NCBI GenBank assembly: GCA_035236585.1
Contig: CP141132.1
Coordinates: forward strand, 27,177,445-27,241,444
Direction: 5' to 3'
Length of the DNA: 64,000 nucleotides
DNA from: Warburgia ugandensis
Taxonomy: Eukaryota; Streptophyta; Magnoliopsida; Canellales; Canellaceae
The notes beneath the pieces were generated by a model. It was not told the DNA's origin, ran no database searches, and saw only the letters and a program-made list of their open reading frames with translations. Within the stretch, counting starts at the first letter, position 1; every line of letters begins with the position of its first letter. Shown piece by piece: positions 57,861 to 64,000 of the stretch. The position numbers and the translations under genes were made by a program.

Positions 57861-60368
57861 CACAAATTTTGTTCTAAGCGCATGAATCGATTGTAGTAAT
57901 TCACATGAGGAGGTTGATCTCGTGAGGAATTGAAAATTTGTGTGATTAGTGGTCGCTACTTTAAATTATCTAACCCAGTTAAATTTAAGAGATCCTTTAA
58001 CCTAAACTAAGAATAGAAATTAACACATGAAAATGAAAATTATGCAAAAACTAAAAACATGCTAAAATTGAAAACTTTCCTAAACATGCTTTCTAAAAAG
58101 AAAACTTTCTTAAATGAATTTTGTCCAACTTTATGATTTTCCTAAAAATGCAATTTAGCAACTTTCTAAAATATAACATTTTGAGCATGAAATTTAATAA
58201 TTAAGATAAGGAAACATTAACAACTAATCAACCACATGCTAACAACCTAATCAAGATCAACAATCAAACACTTAGTAACTACTTTTCCTAACATGAATTA
58301 ATGCAACTAACTTGGATTTCAATCCTCCAAATAATTCAAAACCATGCACATCATTCATGGTTGGTATGTATGGTTTCAAGATGAGTTGAGAATTATTTTG
58401 TATGCTTGATTGAATGACCAAAGAAACTAATGAACTATGAAGGGACAATGAAGTTGACAATATCATTCAAGCTTCAAACCTTAATTCCTACAAAACCATG
58501 CATTCCACTTTCAGATTGGATGCATTGTTTCATATGTCTTTTGGTTGACTTGGTTGGAAAGTTGAAACAACAATTTTATGTTGACCATGGAACCATGGAA
58601 GTAACATGTAAAAAAATCAACCTTGCTAGCATTCATCAATCAAGATAAACATTCACAATCAATTTTTATTCAATTAAGAAGAAGAGATCAATGATGGAGC
58701 ATGCTAATCTTGATCAATATGCACCATGCTTTACAACATCAACATTACAAATTAACTCACACTAATCTCTCTTTTTGCAACTAGCATGAAGAATCATGGG
58801 GAAAATTCCAACAAGGATCAACAAGAGTTGAAGGAATTCAAGGAAAAAGGCTTTGATCTAATAGCTAACACTTTTGGTTGTCACAACCAAAGAGTTATAA
58901 CTCTTAAGTCAATGGATTATGAAACTAAACTCAAGGCTAGCAAGCAAGGAAACTAAAGAGATCAATTGCTAGCTAAGAATGGAAGCAAAGGTAAACAAGG
59001 CAAAAGCTAAGAGAAGAAAGATCAAAGGGAGTCAACCAACCTTTCAAAAGAGACTACAATTCCAACCCTTGGCGTGGACACTTGAGGAAGTAACAACCCA
59101 CCTTGGAAGGAGGAGCAGCCACCAAAAGGAGTATGAGGTTTAGGGCAAAGTGAAGGATGCATCTTTTTTCTTGAGTGTGAAAAATTCCTCCTTTAATTAT
59201 TATTATTTTTTGGTTCTTTTATAACCTTTCTCCAATAATTTCTAGGGTGACCTAAGAATAAGGTGTGGTGGGGATGTAAACAAGTAATTTGGATGGCTAG
59301 GATGGGTGGGTACCTAAGGTTTTATAAGAGATGGAAGATGGGATAGGTTGGCTGCACTTTTGAGTGCAATTAGGTGGGGAGGCGCCTCTTTCTTACAGGT
59401 AGGAATCTTCCCCCTTCAAAAGTCATTGAATACCCTCAATTATGGTAAGTGGTTGGGTGGTGATGACATAAGAAAGAGAAGGGAAGGTGGGGGGAAAGAG
59501 ATAGGTAGGGAATTTAGGAAAGTGAGGCGAGATGGGAAAATTTGATTGGCTAAGTGGTTTCCTAAGAATTTGGGATTGGTTGGGTGGTTTGCATTAGAGT
59601 TAAGGAAGGTGGAGAGTCTTAGAAAGGTAGGAATCTTGAATGGAAAGTGAAATTCGTGGTGCATCTTTGGAGTTAGGTGGAAAGTGAGGAAAAAGTGGGA
59701 AAACCATGAAGAATAGCAGTGTCTATTCCTATTGGTCCACATGCTACCTTATCCTAGTGAATTTTTCCTTTATTCTCTTCAAAATATCACCATAAATCCC
59801 AAGGATAATTCTTCACCAATCATGGCCTTTCATTTAGCTTATGTCATGTGGCTTAGATGACTAACTTTGTCTTAGCTTGATGGTTCATATCCTTGGCTTG
59901 GCTCCTTAGCTTGTCTTCTTGTTCGTGACTTGAATATCTTTAAGTGGCTTAAGTGAAACACATGCAAAGGTGGGGGACTTTGCATGGCTTATGCATGGGC
60001 CCACTTTGGATACCTTTGGCTCCTTTAATTACATCCATTGCTTAATCTTGACCTTGATTTCATATTGGATTGATGACTTTTAGGCTTGGAGTCAATCTTT
60101 TGATCTTCATCTTCTATTTTTATTCCTATTGATCAGCCTTCGGATCACCACTTCTTTTCCTAAAAAAAGTAAAAAACTCTAATTAAATCCTAAAAAAATA
60201 TGATTAATCACATATTTATCTTGAATTATCCTCTGGATCTACAAAATATCAAAATTTTGAGTCATTAGGGTGTTACGAATTTTGGGCAAAAACCCTAATT
60301 TATCCCTAGAAGTTGTAACACATGGGTAACTATTTAGGTAGTTTTTATGCAAAATTAAACACTTATCA
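57860..60368 (-). mobile_element. 5' LTR of Athila-like element A3
   Basis: On the minus strand it starts TGATAAGTGTTTAATT at 60368 and ends near 57860 after GCTTAGAACAAAATTTGTG. It aligns along its length with the 3' LTR 47102-49764. The right flank GTACT (60369-60373) pairs with ATACT (47097-47101). The low end is uncertain by about 10 bases because this end block has diverged. Confidence 0.83.
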
Positions 60369-60399
60369 GTACTTTTTATACAATTTTTGACACTACTCA
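60369..60399 (-). mobile_element. First 31 bases of the A4 LTR, right of the A3 insertion
   Basis: The minus strand begins TGAGTAGTGTCAAAAATTG at 60399, after GTTGGAGGGTA, and would continue into 47101-46389 once A3 and one copy of the target duplication are removed. Confidence 0.7.
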
Positions 60400-61721
60400 T
60401 ACCCTCCAACTAGCATTTTGCTAGTCCATAGTAAAACATGCAAAAACTCATTTTACAAAATTAATACAAATTTCCACTTTCATAAATACTCACAATTTCA
60501 TTTAGCCTTCTGCACTCTTAAACCCCTAGGTTACTCATAGTGACCGAGCTTGGCTTCATTATGGGTTTATAGTGAATGTACCCACAAAATTCTCAAAATT
60601 TTTATGAGTCCTTTATTCATCTGGCAAAATTTATCTTCTTTTCAGTTCATACTAAATGCCTAACTTTAGTTTGTTAACAAAGATGAGTAGAAAGGTTCAA
60701 AATCCTACCCATATGCTAAAGTTATCCCATTATTTCAATACTTCAGAAGGGAAGTGTGTGCTATAGCAAATATATATATATATAATTAGTAGTTTACAAG
60801 TCAAACGTAACCTAAATTACCATCCAAATGTATGCTTTGACTTCAATACTCATAGGATATACTCATCACATAGAAAGAAGTCACTTAGAAATGGGTACAA
60901 TTCTCTAGTTTATATGTGAGTAGAATGTTGTTCACTAAGTTCAAAAGTCTCACACATTTCATATAAAAAAACTATAACTTAGAAAAAATGGTAATGGTCT
61001 CATGAAAGGATATCAATTTTTAAGAGTGTTACACTCTACCAAATTCTTTACTCATTCATAACCATATCCAAGCCATACTTCTCCTAAGATCAAGTTAGGA
61101 CTTCCATTAGTATGGAACGTAGGCTTAGGTAAGTGTTATCCAAAAAAAATTGGTATAAAGGTACACAAAGGTGGTCAGGAAAATATGTGAAGGTCTTCGA
61201 TTAGTGTATTAACAACTTTTCCATTTTCTTTCACAAGAGTAAATATTCTTCTTTTTAATTAGCTATGTTTTTTTCCATTTCACTGGACCATATATATAGC
61301 CTTCACTATTCTCTACATTTTTCCTCACAATTGTTTTGTTCATTCTTTTTCCAAAGATGTTCTTCACTATTCTCTACATATTTTCAAAACAATTAGGTGA
61401 TGGATATATATTATAGGGGTTCAATACAGGTAACGGTTATTTGGCTAGGAAAGAAAAGGCTTATTTTAAAGGCTCAATGGGTTTAACTAGTGGGAAATGA
61501 CATAGGGAAGGCTAAAAGATTTGGGTTTTAACAAGGATGGCCTCTATCATTTCTTAGGTTTCATATGACTTGAAATGATTATAAACTTAGGAGATATATA
61601 GTATAGTCTTTTGTGATTTCTCAATAGTTGACCAAGATGAAGAATAATGAGACCAACTAAGACTAATATTTGCTGAAGAAAATTTTGAATTTATGTATAA
61701 CCTTTAGAAAAGGAAGAATGG
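60400..61721 (-). mobile_element. 3' internal region of Athila-like element A4
   Basis: Begins with the polypurine tract (GTTGGAGGGTA on the minus strand, 60400-60410) and parallels 14989-16300 and 49773-50960. Shared blocks include CTAGCATTTTGCTAGTCC, CTAGGTTAC..TAGTGA and GGCTTATT..AAAGG. It stops at 61721, where an opposite-strand LTR starts. A short TA run lies near 60772-60785. No coding sequence remains. Confidence 0.7.
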
Positions 61722-64000
61722 TGATAGGCTTTCAATTTTGCATAAAAAGTATCCAATTAGTTTCCCATGTGTTATAACTTATAATGTTAAATTAGGCTTT
61801 TTAGCCAAAATTTTGTAACACATGCATTTCTAACCTAATGATTCAAAAGTTTGATATTTTGTAGGTTTAGAGGCTAATCCAAAGTAAGTATATGAATGAT
61901 CATATTTTTAAGATTTAATTAGGGTTTTTCACCTTTTGTAGGTCTTGGAGAGAAGATCCAAAGGCTGAGCTTTGTTGAGATGAGAATTGAAGATCAAGAT
62001 CAAAAGATCGAGTCAAGTCCTAAATTTCAACAATTCCAAGTAGATCAAGGTCCAAGATCATATCGTGGCAAGATGATGGATCAATGGAAGTAATTGGAAG
62101 AGCTAAGGGTGACTAAAATGGGCCCCTGAAGCAAGTCATGCATTTCAACCACCTTTGCAGGGGAGCTATTCAAGACACCTTAGCCATATAAGCCATGATA
62201 AAAGGTGACAAACCATTTATGAGAGAAACCTTACTTTACAACTACATCTCCCACTCTTTTCCCATTAAATTGACCTAAGGCTGCAAGTTAAAGAAGCGAA
62301 TCACCTCTTTAGGAAAAAGATGCCCTTCCACCTTCCTAATTGATGATCAAGTGGTTTCCTGAATAGAAACCCCAGATCTATTTTAAATCATAACTCTTTA
62401 AATCCTTGATCTTTCCCATCTTATTCCTTCCCATTTCCTTCACTCTTCCCACTAGCCAATTACCACCCAATTAAGGGGGTGGAGAGCCACTTCCCCTCCA
62501 TGGAAAAGGATGCCCCCCCCCTCTTCCTAATTAGCAAACTAGCCAACCCATCATGATTCTCTCTTTCTCTCTTCTGTCATCTTTATGACATCATTCCTAC
62601 ATAATTTTCTCCTCCAAACCTTCCCCATTCAATACCGTAACTCATGGATTCACCCTTTTCTAAGTTGGATACCCACTCATCCATATATACTCCCATGGTC
62701 CACACAAAATTTGCAATTACAGGTAAGTGAGACACCTTAAAATCAAGCTCTCCTTTGGTGCTATTTGCTACTAGACTTCGGGATTTCTTAAATTCTTTTC
62801 TTCTTTTGGATTTATTTATTATTGTATTAGTTATTTTCTATCCAATTCATATTAGTAGTTTGCTTGCTTTGGTTTAGTTTTTATTACTTTAGTTTTCATT
62901 ATTTTACTTTCTAGTCTTGCACCCTTCTTTCCATCTAGCTTCCCTTTTCTTCTTTACCTCAAGTCCACTTGTTTTTCTTTGTTATTCCCACAATATTCAA
63001 GTTAGTTCTTTTCTAGTAGTGGAAACCAAGAGAAGAAATAACTTGCAACCTTGATTTTTCCTCTTGAAATTTAAGTTTTTTGCCTTATTCTCACTATAGC
63101 TTTAGGTTAATTTCCTTGCCTTATTTACCAACTTAGATTTCTTTTCTTTTGAATTCCTTTCTATGTTTTCTTCACATATCATATGAATTTAGTTTTTGAG
63201 CATTAACATGCATTTTTGGTATTGTTTAGATAGATTTTAGTGCTTAAAAATTGGATGCAATTTCCATCAACAGAACATGTATTATGTGTCTAGTTTTGGG
63301 TGTAATTTGGCATTGATTTAATAAATTTCTTTGAAGATTCTTGTTATGAAATGTTTATTCCATCAAAGTACTTGAGATCTGGGTTGTTTCCTTACAAAAA
63401 TATTATGGTTTCAATAGCTTTCTAATTCTAGATTTATTGACTATTCTTAAGTACTGAAATCTGAAAACTAGTTTTTCCTTAACTTTGTGCTTTAATTCTA
63501 GCTAACAAACCATCTTATTTTCCTAAGTCCTTAGGTACCTATTTAGATTTTCATTTTTTTTTATTAGATTCGATACTTATTTTTCACAATAACTCAGTGT
63601 AGGTGTATTAATTTTCACCATCTTTAGGGCTTTAGAATCATGGACACAGTCCAAAAACCATGCGCATGGTTGTAAATTCCATTCGCCTTTGAATTTGGGT
63701 TAATTTAGTTGTTAGATCTTATGTTATAGTAGTTAATTTATTTAATTTTATGTTTTTTTAGGTTTATAAAGTTTTCTTTTTGAGTTCTAGCAATTTCTAT
63801 TTTTAGTATGTTTTAGTATAGGAAAGTTCTAAATTAGGAAAATTTCTTTTTTAGGTAGTTTTCTTATGATTAATTTCTTGGTTTGTGTACTTTAATTCTC
63901 TATAGTTTCCTTATTTGTTTACTATTAATCAGTTAAGTTTCCAATTCCAATTACTTAAAGTTTTAGTAAGTTTCCCTTATTTCTAACTCTAGATTAGGAA
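61722..64000 (+). mobile_element. Athila-like LTR, plus orientation, running off the window
   Basis: Starts TGATAGGCTTTCAATTTTGCAT and follows the family: CCCATGTGTTATAACTTATA, GTTTGATATTTTGTAGG, GAAGATCAAGATCAAAAG, GGGCCCCTGAAG, then the AAAGTT/TAGGAAAGTT-rich stretch near 63770-63850. Its end block is not reached, so about 0.3 kb should lie beyond 64000. It may be the 5' LTR of a plus-strand element or a solo LTR inserted into A4. A 9-C run lies at 62513-62521. Confidence 0.72.

Noticed and set aside
57830-57862. Primer-binding site of element A3
   Set aside because: TGGACCATACTTTAAAC follows the LTR end but does not match the tRNA-Asp site expected for Athila or any tRNA 3' end I could name, so no PBS is called.
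1-64000. tRNA, rRNA, snoRNA, CRISPR array, organelle-derived insert
   Set aside because: Nothing resembling these was recognised by eye on either strand; a covariance-model or organelle search could still find short or diverged cases.

Overview
The window is nuclear DNA of a flowering plant, AT-rich and packed with retrotransposons. I found no intact host gene, RNA gene, CRISPR array or prokaryotic-style operon. The evidence for a plant is Ty3/gypsy coding remnants of the plant-specific Athila type, chromovirus-like LTRs, an initiator-Met tRNA primer-binding site, a plant-type LINE reverse transcriptase and long AT-rich spacers. Nearly all of the listed open reading frames lie inside LTRs or are pieces of broken gag-pol.

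Layout. (1) 1-11.0 kb: the 5' end of a minus-strand chromovirus-like element (gag start, leader, iMet PBS) followed by three LTR segments of 'family 1'. (2) 11.0-12.3 kb: unassigned spacer with degenerate minisatellites. (3) 12.3-18.4 kb: minus-strand Athila-like element 'A1', cut at its 5' end (3' LTR, 3' untranslated region, integrase, RNase H). (4) 18.4-19.4 kb: family-1 LTR fragment. (5) 19.4-25.0 kb: the 3' end of a plus-strand 'family 2' element whose LTR is split by an inverted solo LTR with a perfect GACTG target duplication. (6) 25.0-39.0 kb: a plus-strand Athila-like 3' end ('A2') whose LTR carries a complete family-2 element (25975-37266, duplication ATTTC). The 3' LTR of that element carries a further solo LTR of mosaic type. 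(7) 39.0-43.3 kb: low-copy spacer. (8) 43.3-44.0 kb: decayed LINE. (9) 44.0-47.1 kb: two oppositely oriented Athila-like LTR pieces. (10) 47.1-60.4 kb: a full-length but dead Athila-like element 'A3' with both LTRs, gag, protease, RT, RNase H and integrase in order, inserted 31 bp inside the LTR of a fourth element, 'A4'. (11) 60.4-64 kb: remaining A4 3' region, then another plus-strand Athila-like LTR running off the window.

The elements form a readable series of nested insertions: three-deep at 25-39 kb (Athila LTR, then family-2 element, then mosaic solo LTR) and two-deep at 19.6-25 kb and 46.4-61.7 kb. All coding remnants carry stops, frameshifts or lost active-site residues, so nothing here looks able to move on its own. 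I see no new coding system. The points most worth checking are the mosaic LTR at 32748-35409, the LTR hairpin with changing stem sequence, the conserved splice-donor-like site in family-2 leaders, and the apparently non-coding interior of the 25975-37266 element. Family names come from motifs read by eye; no database search was possible.
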